Positions 15,548 through 24,245 of a stretch of 64,000 bases of DNA are shown piece by piece; within the stretch, counting starts at the first letter, position 1, and each line of letters begins with the position of its first letter. Under the pieces are notes generated by a model. That model saw only the letters and a list, made by a program, of their open reading frames with translations, did no database searches and was not told where the DNA came from. The position numbers and the translations under genes are program-made. The stretch comes from Bacillota bacterium. GTDB taxonomy: Bacteria; Bacillota; Clostridia; Christensenellales; SZUA-584. The stretch spans positions 1 to 64,000 of the forward strand of contig JAEWRI010000038.1 in the NCBI GenBank assembly GCA_023460085.1. The letters run 5' to 3'.

Positions 15548-16834
15548 CTACTGCAGCTTGAACGCCGCGTTGATGTCCTCAATCTCGCTGTCGGGGATGT
15601 GCACGATGTCCCCAAGGCCGCGGGAGGCGATGATGGACTTCGCGGTGAACTCGGCCACCTCGAGGCGGTCGAAGGCATTTAAGAGGCTGCTGCCCGTCAC
15701 CATCACGCAGTCGTTCTCGCAAAGCACCACGGGCGTGCGGGCGGAGAACAGCGACGCCATCTTCTGGGGCAGGCGGTAGCTGACGCCGAAGGGCACCTTT
15801 TTCACGTCGCGCAGCAGGATGTAGCTCTCCGGAATGGTGCGCGGGTCGAAAGCGGCGTCGGTGACGGCGAAGGCCATGATATGCGGCGGGTGCGCGATGA
15901 GCACGGACTCGATGTCCGGGTGGGCCGCGTAGATGGCTTCATGCAGGCGCACGCTGCGGCTGGGGCGCTTGCCCGCCTCGCGCTTTCCGCCGCGCACCAG
16001 CACGAGGTCTTCCACCTCCAGATACTGCCGGTCCGGCCCGTAGGGCGTAATCAGAAAGGAACCTTCGTCCACCCGGGCCGAATACGTGCCCTGCGTGCTG
16101 GTGAACAGCCCCTGCTCGTAGCTGCGGCGGATGAGTTTGACGAGGTCGCGGCGCAGCGCGTTCTCCGCGCTGGAGTGCACCCCCGGCGTGAACTCGTCCA
16201 TGTCGTCCGCGCGCTTGGATGAAGCCGTGATGATGTCGGGCGAGAGGGGCTTTGGCGTGCCCAGCGTACGCGCGTTCAGCTGAAGCCGGGCGCAGAACTC
16301 CAGCGTCTCGAACGCCATGAAGGCGGCGAAGATGTCCTTCGCGCCGATGACCACGCCGTGGTTCTCCAGCACGACGACATTGAAGCCCTTCTCAAACTCC
16401 GCCGCGATATGGTCGCCCAGCAGCTGGCTGCCGGGCAGCGCGTAGGGCGCCATCGCCGCCTCGCCGCAGATAAGCCGCGCGGTCGGGATGAGGTTGATGT
16501 CGGGCAGCTTGCGCACGATGGAAAACGCCACGAGCGCGGGAGAATGCGCGTGCAGCACCGCGCCGATGTCGGGCCTCCGCGCGTAAACCGAAAGGTGGAA
16601 GGGATATTCCGACGAGGGCTTGTGCCGCCCGGCGATGCTGCCGTCCGCGTGGACGCGCATGATATCGTCCCGGGTCAGCGAGCCCTTGTCCACGCCGCTG
16701 GGCGTAATCCAGATGCCGCCGGACTCGTCGCGGATGGACAGGTTGCCGCCCGAGGTGGTGGTCATGCCGCGGTAGTAGATGCGGTGCATCATCATCACGA
16801 GTTGGTCCGCCGGATGCAAAAGCTCAAATCTCAT
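15548..16834 (-). CDS. Two-domain class II aldolase/adducin protein
   Basis: The 428-residue protein is two class II aldolase domains in tandem (about 1-195 and 225-420), twice the usual length. Class II aldolases split phosphorylated sugars such as fuculose or ribulose phosphate using zinc held by three His. Domain 1 keeps SGGNLS, the acid in SSEYPFH, HAHS (His95, His97) and ENHG (His159). In domain 2 the equivalents are IAHP (one His) and ENDC (Asp375 in place of His), so it has probably lost the metal. It may be a fused active and structural pair. AGGGGAGA precedes the ATG. No sugar kinase or isomerase is adjacent, so the substrate is open. Confidence 0.88.
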   Translation of the reverse strand: MRFELLHPADQLVMMMHRIYYRGMTTTSGGNLSIRDESGGIWITPSGVDKGSLTRDDIMRVHADGSIAGRHKPSSEYPFHLSVYARRPDIGAVLHAHSPALVAFSIVRKLPDINLIPTARLICGEAAMAPYALPGSQLLGDHIAAEFEKGFNVVVLENHGVVIGAKDIFAAFMAFETLEFCARLQLNARTLGTPKPLSPDIITASSKRADDMDEFTPGVHSSAENALRRDLVKLIRRSYEQGLFTSTQGTYSARVDEGSFLITPYGPDRQYLEVEDLVLVRGGKREAGKRPSRSVRLHEAIYAAHPDIESVLIAHPPHIMAFAVTDAAFDPRTIPESYILLRDVKKVPFGVSYRLPQKMASLFSARTPVVLCENDCVMVTGSSLLNAFDRLEVAEFTAKSIIASRGLGDIVHIPDSEIEDINAAFKLQ

Positions 16835-16989
16835 AAGCTGTCTCCCCTTTGTATGAAGTATGGATACCCGCTGGGGTTTTTCTCATCATAATATACCATT
16901 TGGCAAAACACAATCGCTCCGCGGGGCTTATCCTTTGCCCGGAATGTGCCGATATAATTAAAAAGACCAGTTTTTCAGGGAGAGATATC

Positions 16990-18657
16990 ATGGAATTGCC
17001 GGACAACCCCACGCCAAACGCTTCGGACGCCGGGGCTGTAATGGAAAGTGCGCCGGAGGCCATACTGCCCCGAAACGCTTCCTATCAATTTGAATACGCC
17101 GAGGAGGGCGTTTTTCTGCTTGTCACGTACGAAGAGGCGGGCGGCACTCCGCTGCGCTTCGAAATCGTGGTGCAGGAGCTCAACCGCAGGAATATCACCG
17201 CCGCCATCGTAGACCTTCGCATGCGCACCAAGCGCTACGAAACCCGCATCCGCGTGGCAGACCCCGGGACGGAGCCGGACCTCGATTCCGAGCCGTTCGT
17301 CTACATCGCGCGCGACGAGATGTCCGCGGAGATGGTGCTGATGCCGCCGTGCGGCGCGGGCCGCGCCAAAACCGCGGAGGAGCTGCTGGAGACCCTGCGG
17401 GACAAGTGGGGCGTCGTGTACGGGCTGGATGAAGAAGCGGTGACATACGCAGCGGCAAGCCGGGCCTACGACGAGCGCGTACCCATCGCGGCGGGACTGG
17501 CTCCGGTGGCGGGTGAGGACGGGCGGGTGGTGCTGCTGTTCAACACGCAGTACAGCTACGCGCCGAAGCTGGCGGAGGACGGCAGCGCGGACTACAAGGA
17601 TTTGAGTATATTCGCGCCGGTGCGGGAAGGAGCGGTGTTGGCCACCGTCGTCCCGGCGGGACAGGGCACGGAGGGGTTCACCGTAAAGGGCGCTTCGCTG
17701 ACACCCAAAAAAGGCACGGAGGCCCGGCTGCCCAAGGGCAAGAACGTGCGCGTATCGGACGACGGCATGAGCCTTATCGCGGCCAAAAGCGGGCGGGTGG
17801 ATTATATCAACGGCCGGGTGGAGATTTCCGACGTGTTTCTCGTTCCGATGAACGTGGACATGAGCACCGGCAACATCCGCTTCGACGGGGACGTCATCGT
17901 GCCGGGCAACGTCATCTCCGGCCTGACCATAGAGGCCACGGGGCTGATTGAGGTGCGGGGCTACGTGGAGGACGCCACGCTGATTGCGGGCAAGGACATC
18001 GTGCTGAAGAACGGCATGCAGGGTGTGGACAAGGGGCGCCTCTGCGCGGACGGAAACATCGTGGCGCGCTTTCTGGAGCGCTGCGAAATCGAGGCCAAGG
18101 GCAACATCTTCTCCGACTATATCGTACAGTGCAGGGCCATCGCGTGCGGAAGCATCACGGTGAAGGGCAAGTGGGGCAAGATTCTGGGCGGAGAGGTGCG
18201 CGCCGGAAAAGGCATTTTCGCAAACTACGTGGGCGCGCCTTCCCACGAGTCCACCGTAGTGGAGCTGGGCTCCTCCCCCGATTTGCGCGCGCGGTGCATC
18301 CGGCTGGAGACGTCGAAGAATCAGATGAAGGTGCAGCTGGACAAAATCAACAGCCTGACGCGCGTCATCCCGTCGCGCAGCGATACGTCCGAGCGGCAGG
18401 AAATTCGCCAGAAGCTGATTGACGCGAAGGAACAGCTGCAGCAGCAGTATGACGAAGCCGCGGCGGAAATCGAACAGCTGACCCAAAAGCTGGCCGAGCA
18501 CAGCGGCGCGCGGCTGCACGTGTTTAAGACCATCTACCCCAACGTGAAGGTCATCATCGACTCGTGCTCGATGACCACGCGTTCCCAAATCGAATATTCC
18601 ACCTTCCTCTACCGCGACGGCGAGGTGGTGTTTACCGCCTGCGAAGCCAAGATGTAG
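16990..18657 (+). CDS. DUF342/FapA family protein
   Basis: The 555-residue protein has the FapA/DUF342 fold. An N-terminal variable domain runs to about 210. A right-handed beta-helical region (about 250-450) is rich in GxVxxG turns, such as VRVSDDGMSLIAAKSGRVDYING, VDMSTGNIRFDGDVIVPGNV and VKGKWGKILGGEVRAGKGI. A C-terminal coiled coil follows (about 475-515). In some bacteria FapA proteins affect flagellar assembly or polar localisation; many non-flagellate Firmicutes also carry them. The start at 16990 has GGGAGAG upstream. The -10 region (16948-16958) reads GCCGATATAAT, which contains both a TATAAT and the flagellar sigma-D -10 motif, but no matching -35 was seen. Confidence 0.82.
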   Translation: MELPDNPTPNASDAGAVMESAPEAILPRNASYQFEYAEEGVFLLVTYEEAGGTPLRFEIVVQELNRRNITAAIVDLRMRTKRYETRIRVADPGTEPDLDSEPFVYIARDEMSAEMVLMPPCGAGRAKTAEELLETLRDKWGVVYGLDEEAVTYAAASRAYDERVPIAAGLAPVAGEDGRVVLLFNTQYSYAPKLAEDGSADYKDLSIFAPVREGAVLATVVPAGQGTEGFTVKGASLTPKKGTEARLPKGKNVRVSDDGMSLIAAKSGRVDYINGRVEISDVFLVPMNVDMSTGNIRFDGDVIVPGNVISGLTIEATGLIEVRGYVEDATLIAGKDIVLKNGMQGVDKGRLCADGNIVARFLERCEIEAKGNIFSDYIVQCRAIACGSITVKGKWGKILGGEVRAGKGIFANYVGAPSHESTVVELGSSPDLRARCIRLETSKNQMKVQLDKINSLTRVIPSRSDTSERQEIRQKLIDAKEQLQQQYDEAAAEIEQLTQKLAEHSGARLHVFKTIYPNVKVIIDSCSMTTRSQIEYSTFLYRDGEVVFTACEAKM

Positions 18658-18899
18658 CGCGAAACCCGGCAGAAAACGCCGGATTATCTGCCGACGGCAG
18701 CGCGAAGGCCGGATACCGTCCGCCCCGGCTTGCGGACAAAGCCCCCGAGAAAAGCAATCATAAAGAGGGGGAACATAAAAACCGCTGTCAAACGAGGTTT
18801 GTCAGCGGCCTGAGGGCGGATACCGTCCGCCCCTGCAAGGTATGTCTGTGACTGGTGTCGTGTTGTTACCCAGTATCGCCTGCCGCTGAAGCGGCTTTT
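18658..18899. repeat. Intergenic hairpins and terminator between fapA-like and ABC-F genes
   Basis: No gene is seen. GGATACCGTCCGCCCC occurs twice (about 18711 and 18819), the second inside GGGCGGA/TCCGCCC. CCGCTGTCAAAC and GTTTGTCAGCGG (18781-18807) form a near-perfect hairpin. GCCGC-TGAA-GCGGC (18882-18895) followed by seven T is a terminator for the plus strand. Confidence 0.65.
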
Positions 18900-20822
18900 T
18901 TATTCCGCTTCGTGCGCCTGCTCCCATTGCGCCATCAGCGTATCAATCTCGCCTTGCAGCGCGTCGTACTCCTGCGAGAGCGCAATCAGCGCGCCCTCGG
19001 CAAGCGAGGCCGGGTCTGCCAGCGCGGTTTCAATCTCCTTCTGGCGCTGCTCTTTTTGCGCGATGTCCGCTTCTATTTTCGCGAGGCGCTTTTGCGCTTC
19101 TTCGCGGCGCTGCGCCTCCTCCTTCTCCGCGCGCTTCTGCTTGGCCTGCGCGGTTTTAGTGAGGCCGCTGTCCTCCGCCTGCTGCAAAGTGCCTTCCCGC
19201 TGCGCCGTCAGGTACTCCTGATATTCCTCCCAGCCGCCTTCGACTTGCACCAGCTCCTCGCCCATCGCAACCACGCGCGTGGCCACGCGGTTGATAAAGT
19301 AGCGGTCGTGGCTGACGAACAGCACCGTGCCGTCGAACTCGGCCAGCGCGTCTTCCAGCACCTCGCGGCTGTCCATGTCGAGGTGGTTCGTGGGCTCGTC
19401 CAGCAGCAGCAGCGTGCCCTTCATCAGCATCAGCTTTAAGAGCGCCAGCCTGCCGCGCTCCCCGCCGGAGAGCGCCGATACCGGCTTGAAGGCGTCGTCG
19501 CCGCAGAACAGAAAGCCCGCCAGCGTATTGCGCAGCGCGCTGTCCGTCATGCCGGGGTATGCCTCGCGCAACTCCTCGATCACCGTGCGCGTGTCGCACA
19601 GCGTTTCCTGCAATTGGTCGTAGTAGCCCGCCGCCACACCCGTGCCGAAGCGCACGTCCCCGCCGACCGGAGCCAGCCTGCCCGCGATGAGCTTTAGCAG
19701 CGTGGTTTTGCCGATGCCGTTGGGGCCAACGAGCGCCGCCCGGTCGCCGCGCAGCAGCTTGAACGAGAGGTCATTGAACAGCTGCTTTTCACCGAACGCC
19801 ATGGAGAGGCTCTCCACCATCAGCACATCGTTGCCGCTGCGCCCCGCCGCGGCAAGCTGCAAGGACATGCGGCTGCGCTCGCTCTCCGGGCGCTCCACGC
19901 GCTCCATCTTGTTAAGCAGGCTCTCTCTCGCCTGCGCTTTGATAAAGTTCTTGCCGCCGCCCGCGCGCCCCCACGCCTTGTACTGCTCGATGACCTTCTC
20001 CTGACGGCGTATCTCCTGCTGGTTGCGCTCGTAGGCCTTTTCGTGCAGGCGCTGCTTCTCCGCGCGCTGCAATATGAACGCGCTGTAGTTGCCGATATAG
20101 ACATCCACCACGCCCCGGTGCATATCCGCCGTGTGCGTACACAGCCGGTTTAAAAAGTAGCGGTCGTGCGACACCGCGACCACCGCGCCCTCCCACGTGG
20201 AGAGGTAGTTTTCCAGCCAGCCCACCGCGTCGATATCGAGGTGGTTCGTAGGTTCGTCCAGCAGCAGCAGCGTGGGCTTGCTCAGCAGCAGCTTCGCCAG
20301 CGCGAGGCGCGCCCTCTGCCCGCCCGACAATGTCGAAACCGCGCGGTCAAACGTCTCCTCCGGCAGCCCGAGGCCCTTCAGCACGCCGCCTATGGCGCTC
20401 TTGTATCCGTAGCCGCCCGCGTCCTCGAACGCGCGCGTCACCCTGTCGTATTCCTTGGAGATGCGCTCCCACCGGTCCGCGTCCTCCGCGGCAGTCTCCA
20501 TCTCGTGCTCTATCTCCCTCATGCGGGCTTCCAGCTTAAACGCCTGCGCGAACACCTGCAGCATGGTATCCCACACCGTGGCTTGCGTGCCTGCCGGAAC
20601 CTCCTGCGAGAGGTAGCCCACCTGCGCGCCCGGCGCGATGGATACGCTGCCGCCGTCCGCGGGCAGCTCCCCGCAGACGATGCGCATCAGCGTGGTTTTG
20701 CCCGCGCCGTTGGGGCCGACGAGCCCAATGCGCATTTCGTCGGTCAGCGTGAACGAGACGTCTTTCAATACCTCGTCCGCGCCGAAGCTTTTCTGTATGT
20801 TTTTAAGCGTGAGTATGGTCAC
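18900..20822 (-). CDS. ABC-F family ATPase
   Basis: The 640-residue protein has two ABC ATPase domains and no membrane segments. Domain 1 has Walker A GPNGAGKT (36-43) and signature LSGGQRARLALAK. Domain 2 has GPNGIGKT and LSGGERGRLALLK. Both have LLLDEPTNHLD. A charged linker lies between the domains and a C-terminal coiled coil lies at about 550-635. These are the marks of ABC-F proteins of the Uup/YdiF group. They bind the ribosomal E site and relieve stalling; some protect against antibiotics, which cannot be decided here. The start is GTG at 20822 with AGGTG upstream; no in-frame ATG is near. Confidence 0.92.
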   Translation of the reverse strand: MTILTLKNIQKSFGADEVLKDVSFTLTDEMRIGLVGPNGAGKTTLMRIVCGELPADGGSVSIAPGAQVGYLSQEVPAGTQATVWDTMLQVFAQAFKLEARMREIEHEMETAAEDADRWERISKEYDRVTRAFEDAGGYGYKSAIGGVLKGLGLPEETFDRAVSTLSGGQRARLALAKLLLSKPTLLLLDEPTNHLDIDAVGWLENYLSTWEGAVVAVSHDRYFLNRLCTHTADMHRGVVDVYIGNYSAFILQRAEKQRLHEKAYERNQQEIRRQEKVIEQYKAWGRAGGGKNFIKAQARESLLNKMERVERPESERSRMSLQLAAAGRSGNDVLMVESLSMAFGEKQLFNDLSFKLLRGDRAALVGPNGIGKTTLLKLIAGRLAPVGGDVRFGTGVAAGYYDQLQETLCDTRTVIEELREAYPGMTDSALRNTLAGFLFCGDDAFKPVSALSGGERGRLALLKLMLMKGTLLLLDEPTNHLDMDSREVLEDALAEFDGTVLFVSHDRYFINRVATRVVAMGEELVQVEGGWEEYQEYLTAQREGTLQQAEDSGLTKTAQAKQKRAEKEEAQRREEAQKRLAKIEADIAQKEQRQKEIETALADPASLAEGALIALSQEYDALQGEIDTLMAQWEQAHEAE

Positions 20823-20911
20823 CGCCGCACCTCGGATGCAAAAGTCTCAACGGACATTATATCGGATGGGGAGGAAAAAATAAAGCCCGTCATCATCCCT
20901 TCGCGCATGGG

Positions 20912-21199
20912 GTAACAGCCCGAGGAGCCGTCCTTGCGGCCCACGCGGAGCGGGCTTACGCGGGCAGCGACAAGAAGACCGGCGACGCGCGCTACCTGCT
21001 GCGGCGCATCGGGGAGCTGGGGCGGGAGTTTGGCAAGCAGGAGTTGTGGCAGAAGGCGAAGGGGCGCTTACAGAGCGCGGAGGTTTTTGACGCGGCGCTG
21101 CGGGAGCTTAAAGAGCGTGGATATGTACGCATAGCGTCCATACCCACAGCCGGAAAGCCCGTGGTGAGGATACACGTGAACCCTGCTGTTGACGGTTGA
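20912..21199 (+). pseudogene. C-terminal remnant of a DUF3987-type mobile-element protein
   Basis: One frame reads RGAVLAAHAERAY, then DARYLLRRIGELGREFGKQEL, ERGYVRI, and ends with KPVVRIHVNP and TGA at 21197. This is the usual C-terminal layout of DUF3987 proteins, primase/helicase-like proteins of plasmids, phages and integrative elements. No start or ATPase part is present upstream, so about 90 codons of the end survive. The hairpin CCCTGCTG/CAGCAGGG (21181-21209) overlaps its stop. It marks an old mobile-element insertion right beside the AT-rich module. Confidence 0.7.
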
Positions 21200-21296
21200 T
21201 GCAGCAGGGGTACCCTTTTGGTACTATTAGGAATGTTTTGTAGAAAAGGGGAGATTGCGTTTTTCATATGTTACCGGATTATGCTTGTGACAGATG

Positions 21297-21326
21297 TTGC
21301 AGCAAATTGTAATCTTATGTTATATT
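21297..21326 (+). promoter_or_regulatory. Candidate promoter of the cyclase-HEPN module
   Basis: TTGCAG (21297-21302), an 18-base spacer and TATATT (21321-21326). The ribosome site TGGAGAG lies before the ATG at 21379. The base composition turns AT-rich from about 21210. Confidence 0.5.
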
Positions 21327-21378
21327 TTATTAGTATAAAATAGTCTTATGACAATAATGCTTAGCATGGAGAGATACA

Positions 21379-22194
21379 ATGCCAAATGAGAAGCTTAAAA
21401 AAATAATTCATCTTGCTTCGAAAACCATAGATGAACCACAGGAATATGTAGACTCTTATGTTGCTTTCATTGATATTTTGGCATTTAAAACAATCATACG
21501 CGATAAAACCGCACAAGAAGTAAAAGAAATTTACAATGAAATTCGGATGGTAGATACCTTGTTTTGTGGAACAAACCTTCTTAGTTCAATTCCACAAGAG
21601 GTCAGAGACAATTTGAAAATGACATTTATGTCGGATAGTATAATAATCAGTATATCTAAAGATATAAGCATGGCCTTTTTTGGTTTGCTTGTATTCTGTT
21701 TACTTATCCAACACAAGTTAATGGGACTAAGGACGCCTATACTGTCCAGAGGAGCGATATCCAGCGGGAATTACTATCAGTTTTACGATAAAGAAACAGA
21801 TACGCCAGTTATATTTGGGCCATGCTTTAATGAAGCGTATTTATTACAAGAAGAAATCGCTATATACCCGAGGATTATCATTAGGAATACCCTTCTTGAT
21901 GTTGAAAAAAGTCATCTTTCTGGGGATAGGTTAGCATTATTAAATAATTTCACAAGAAAAAGCGACGACGCATATTACTTTATAGATTATTTAAAATTCC
22001 GTATGGTTTTCTCAAAAGAAGGGTTTGAAGGCAACTACAGAATAAAAGAGTTCATTGAATCTCAGTTATTAATACAACAAATAGAAAGAATAAAACAGAA
22101 ATATTCATGGTTGAGAGAATATTACAACAATACTTTGAAAACATCAAGCGACATTACAGGAAGAGTTCTTCTTGATGAATATAAAATAAAATAG
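21379..22194 (+). CDS. Class III nucleotidyl-cyclase-like protein
   Basis: The 271-residue soluble protein is not a standard named family, but the motif order matches the class III cyclase fold. YVAFIDILAFKTII gives the first metal Asp (Asp32). LKMTFMSDSIIISI gives the second (Asp86) in the beta hairpin. RGAISSGNYY matches the GIxxG strand. IFGPCFNEAYLLQEE (146-160) matches the GxxvNxA helix. The Asn is kept (Asn151), but the Arg that stabilises the transition state in canonical enzymes is Leu155, so chemistry may differ. About 100 C-terminal residues are helical and unassigned. The gene is very AT-rich, unlike its surroundings. It lies 54 bases before a TPR-HEPN gene and probably makes or senses a nucleotide signal for it; this is inference. 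Confidence 0.6.
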   Translation: MPNEKLKKIIHLASKTIDEPQEYVDSYVAFIDILAFKTIIRDKTAQEVKEIYNEIRMVDTLFCGTNLLSSIPQEVRDNLKMTFMSDSIIISISKDISMAFFGLLVFCLLIQHKLMGLRTPILSRGAISSGNYYQFYDKETDTPVIFGPCFNEAYLLQEEIAIYPRIIIRNTLLDVEKSHLSGDRLALLNNFTRKSDDAYYFIDYLKFRMVFSKEGFEGNYRIKEFIESQLLIQQIERIKQKYSWLREYYNNTLKTSSDITGRVLLDEYKIK

Positions 22195-22248
22195 GAATGG
22201 ATCTCGCTGTAGAGAGTGAACTACTCTCTTAATAATAGGGAGCTCAAT

Positions 22249-23625
22249 ATGACCAAAGAAGAATTCCTAAAATTCATGGCAGTGTCATCTGAAGAAGAGA
22301 TGCTTTTATATTTCAATAACTACCTGCAAAGTATGTATTTGTTCGATAGTATTAAACATGAAATAACTTTTCTATACAATCTCGGATTATTTTTTTCTGA
22401 TCTATACTCGAAAGATATGCAAAAAAGCATCTTTAGGAATGAAGATAAATACTATAATGCCCCCTTTTCTTATTTGAAAGCGATTCAGTTATACGAAGAG
22501 AATAAGTTGGAACTAGACGAAGATAGTAAATTTGTTTATGAGATTATAAGGCGCTGTTATATTAATTTAGGAAATGAATATAGCAATCAATTTAGAACGA
22601 TTGACGCCCTGAGATATTTTAGAAAAGCCTTAGATATTGATAATTTTTTTGATATGGCCATAGGAAACTTTGCATATTGCATTGAAAGACATCCCATATT
22701 TTTTGAATTTAATGAACCAGACAAGATATTTAATTTATTATTTGAATTATATGATGGAATTGACATTGAACGATTGGATTCCGGCCAAAAATTTTTCCTT
22801 ATAAAAAAAGTCCGATATAATCACCTATGGAATTCTTATATGGAATCAATAAAGGCTGGACAAAATCCTCAGTACAATCCTCAAAATTTTCTTGAAATGA
22901 TTAGCAATGAGGATTACGAGGGGTGGTGTGTTAAAAAAACTTTAGTTCTAAATCCTGTTAATGATCTGGGCGATTATATTGACGCTAAAAAAGATATGAA
23001 TATAAATCATGTTATTTCTAAGCTAAGACTTAATAACCACAACGCTTCGCTGCTAAAATATATGTATGAACTCTACATACACCTCAGGAAGAAGATATTT
23101 TTAAATAAAGATATTGATAATATTGATAATGTATATGAGTTGGAAATTACTTTTACTTCCTTGTACTCTTTCTTTGATAAGGTAGCTTTTTGGCTGTATA
23201 AATACTTCGAGTTAGCATGCAATAATGAAAGAGATGTAAATATTGTATCTATATGGAATTATAAAACTAGCATAGGGGTACCTCTGTTGGATTATCATAA
23301 CCAATATTTATATAACATTTATTGGCTTAGAAAAGAATATAGGCAAACTAAAAATCAAAATTTAGAAATAAATCAACTTTTATCTCCAGATGCTCAAAAT
23401 TACACAGAGCTTCGGAACATTTTTGAGCACAGAGGTTATAGTTTTAACTCGAAAGATGAAGCAAATATAAATCCATCGGTCACATTATCTAGAACTTTAA
23501 GATTAGCCTCAGTAATAAGAAATTTACTTTTATCAATTATATTCATGGTTGACGTTGAGAATAAATTAATTACGGATGGTAAAAGAAATCTTGATTTAGT
23601 TTACTTTCAATATCAAGGTTTTTAA
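22249..23625 (+). CDS. TPR and HEPN domain protein (LA2681-like)
   Basis: The 458-residue protein is AT-rich and soluble. A helical N-terminal part contains TPR-like helices at about 104-145 (YINLGNEYSNQF, ALRYFRKALDID). The C-terminal third is a helical HEPN domain with the motif R389-N-I-F-E-H394, the R-x4-H signature of HEPN RNases, within LRNIFEHRGY. This combination resembles LA2681-type HEPN proteins. HEPN domains of this kind cut RNA in toxin-antitoxin and abortive-infection systems. The start at 22249 was preferred over 22216 because AGGGAG lies six bases upstream. Pairing with the cyclase-like gene suggests an effector switched by a nucleotide signal or by direct contact. Confidence 0.68.
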   Translation: MTKEEFLKFMAVSSEEEMLLYFNNYLQSMYLFDSIKHEITFLYNLGLFFSDLYSKDMQKSIFRNEDKYYNAPFSYLKAIQLYEENKLELDEDSKFVYEIIRRCYINLGNEYSNQFRTIDALRYFRKALDIDNFFDMAIGNFAYCIERHPIFFEFNEPDKIFNLLFELYDGIDIERLDSGQKFFLIKKVRYNHLWNSYMESIKAGQNPQYNPQNFLEMISNEDYEGWCVKKTLVLNPVNDLGDYIDAKKDMNINHVISKLRLNNHNASLLKYMYELYIHLRKKIFLNKDIDNIDNVYELEITFTSLYSFFDKVAFWLYKYFELACNNERDVNIVSIWNYKTSIGVPLLDYHNQYLYNIYWLRKEYRQTKNQNLEINQLLSPDAQNYTELRNIFEHRGYSFNSKDEANINPSVTLSRTLRLASVIRNLLLSIIFMVDVENKLITDGKRNLDLVYFQYQGF

Positions 23626-23627
23626 TT

Positions 23628-23965
23628 GCCGCGCTCCCCCACCCCGCAAAGCTGCGCTTTTCGGGGACCCCGGTCGCTCGCAATGACGGCGTCAGGCAAC
23701 ACGGTTCCTGTTCCGCAAAAAACATCCCTAATCGTACTAAAAGCCCCGACGCCTACCCCTCCCGCAACACCTTTCGTCATTGCGAGGAACGCAGTGACGA
23801 AGCAATCCAGAGAAGACGGAACGATGGATGCGGCCCTCTGGATTGCCGCGCTTCCCCACCCCGCAAAGCTGCACTTTTCGGGGACCGCGGTCGCTCGCAA
23901 TGACGGCGTCAGGCAGCACGGTTCCTGTTCCGCAAAAAACATCCCTAATCGTACTAAAAGCCCCT
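23628..23965. repeat. Two direct copies of a 120-bp dispersed repeat
   Basis: A block starting GCCGCGCTyCCCCACCCCGC and ending ACTAAAAGCCCC occurs at 23628-23748 and 23843-23965 with few differences. Between them lies TCATTGCGAGGAACGCAGTG (from 23778), the common clostridial repeat whose reverse partner CGCTCGCAATGACG is in both copies. It begins four bases after the HEPN gene ends. Confidence 0.8.
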
Positions 23966-23986
23966 TGGAGAGACACCCCCGTGCCC

Positions 23987-24245
23987 GGCGTTACGCGTAC
24001 CACTGCAGCGGGCCGCCACGCAGGGCGGCCCCTACGGTGCATCGTATCTTTCATTCCCGTAGGGGCGACCCTGCGTGGTCGCCCGTTTCCGGCGTTACGC
24101 GTACCACTGCAATGAGCCGCCACGCAGGGCGGCCCCTACGGTGCATCGTATCTTTCATTCAGGGGCGACCCTGCATGGTCGCCCGTTTCCGGCGTTACGC
24201 GTACCACTGCAATGGGCCGCCACGCAGGGCGGCCCCTACGGTGTA
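23987..24245. repeat. Tandem REP-like palindromes next to the RAYT gene
   Basis: Units of 104 and 100 bp (23987-24090, 24091-24190) and a partial third (24191-24245) each begin GGCGTTACGCGTACCACTGC. They carry GGCCGCCACGCAGGGCGGCC and, in the first two, AGGGGCGACCCTGCGTGGTC. These are imperfect palindromes of REP type. Further copies lie at 24427-24453 and 24718-24797. Confidence 0.85.

Noticed and set aside
16975..18588. Very long minus-strand frame opposite the FapA-like gene
   Set aside because: Antisense shadow; the plus-strand protein has the DUF342 repeat pattern and a ribosome site.
20934..21267. Small frames on both strands over the DUF3987 remnant
   Set aside because: They lie in other frames than the one with the DUF3987 pattern and lack ribosome sites.
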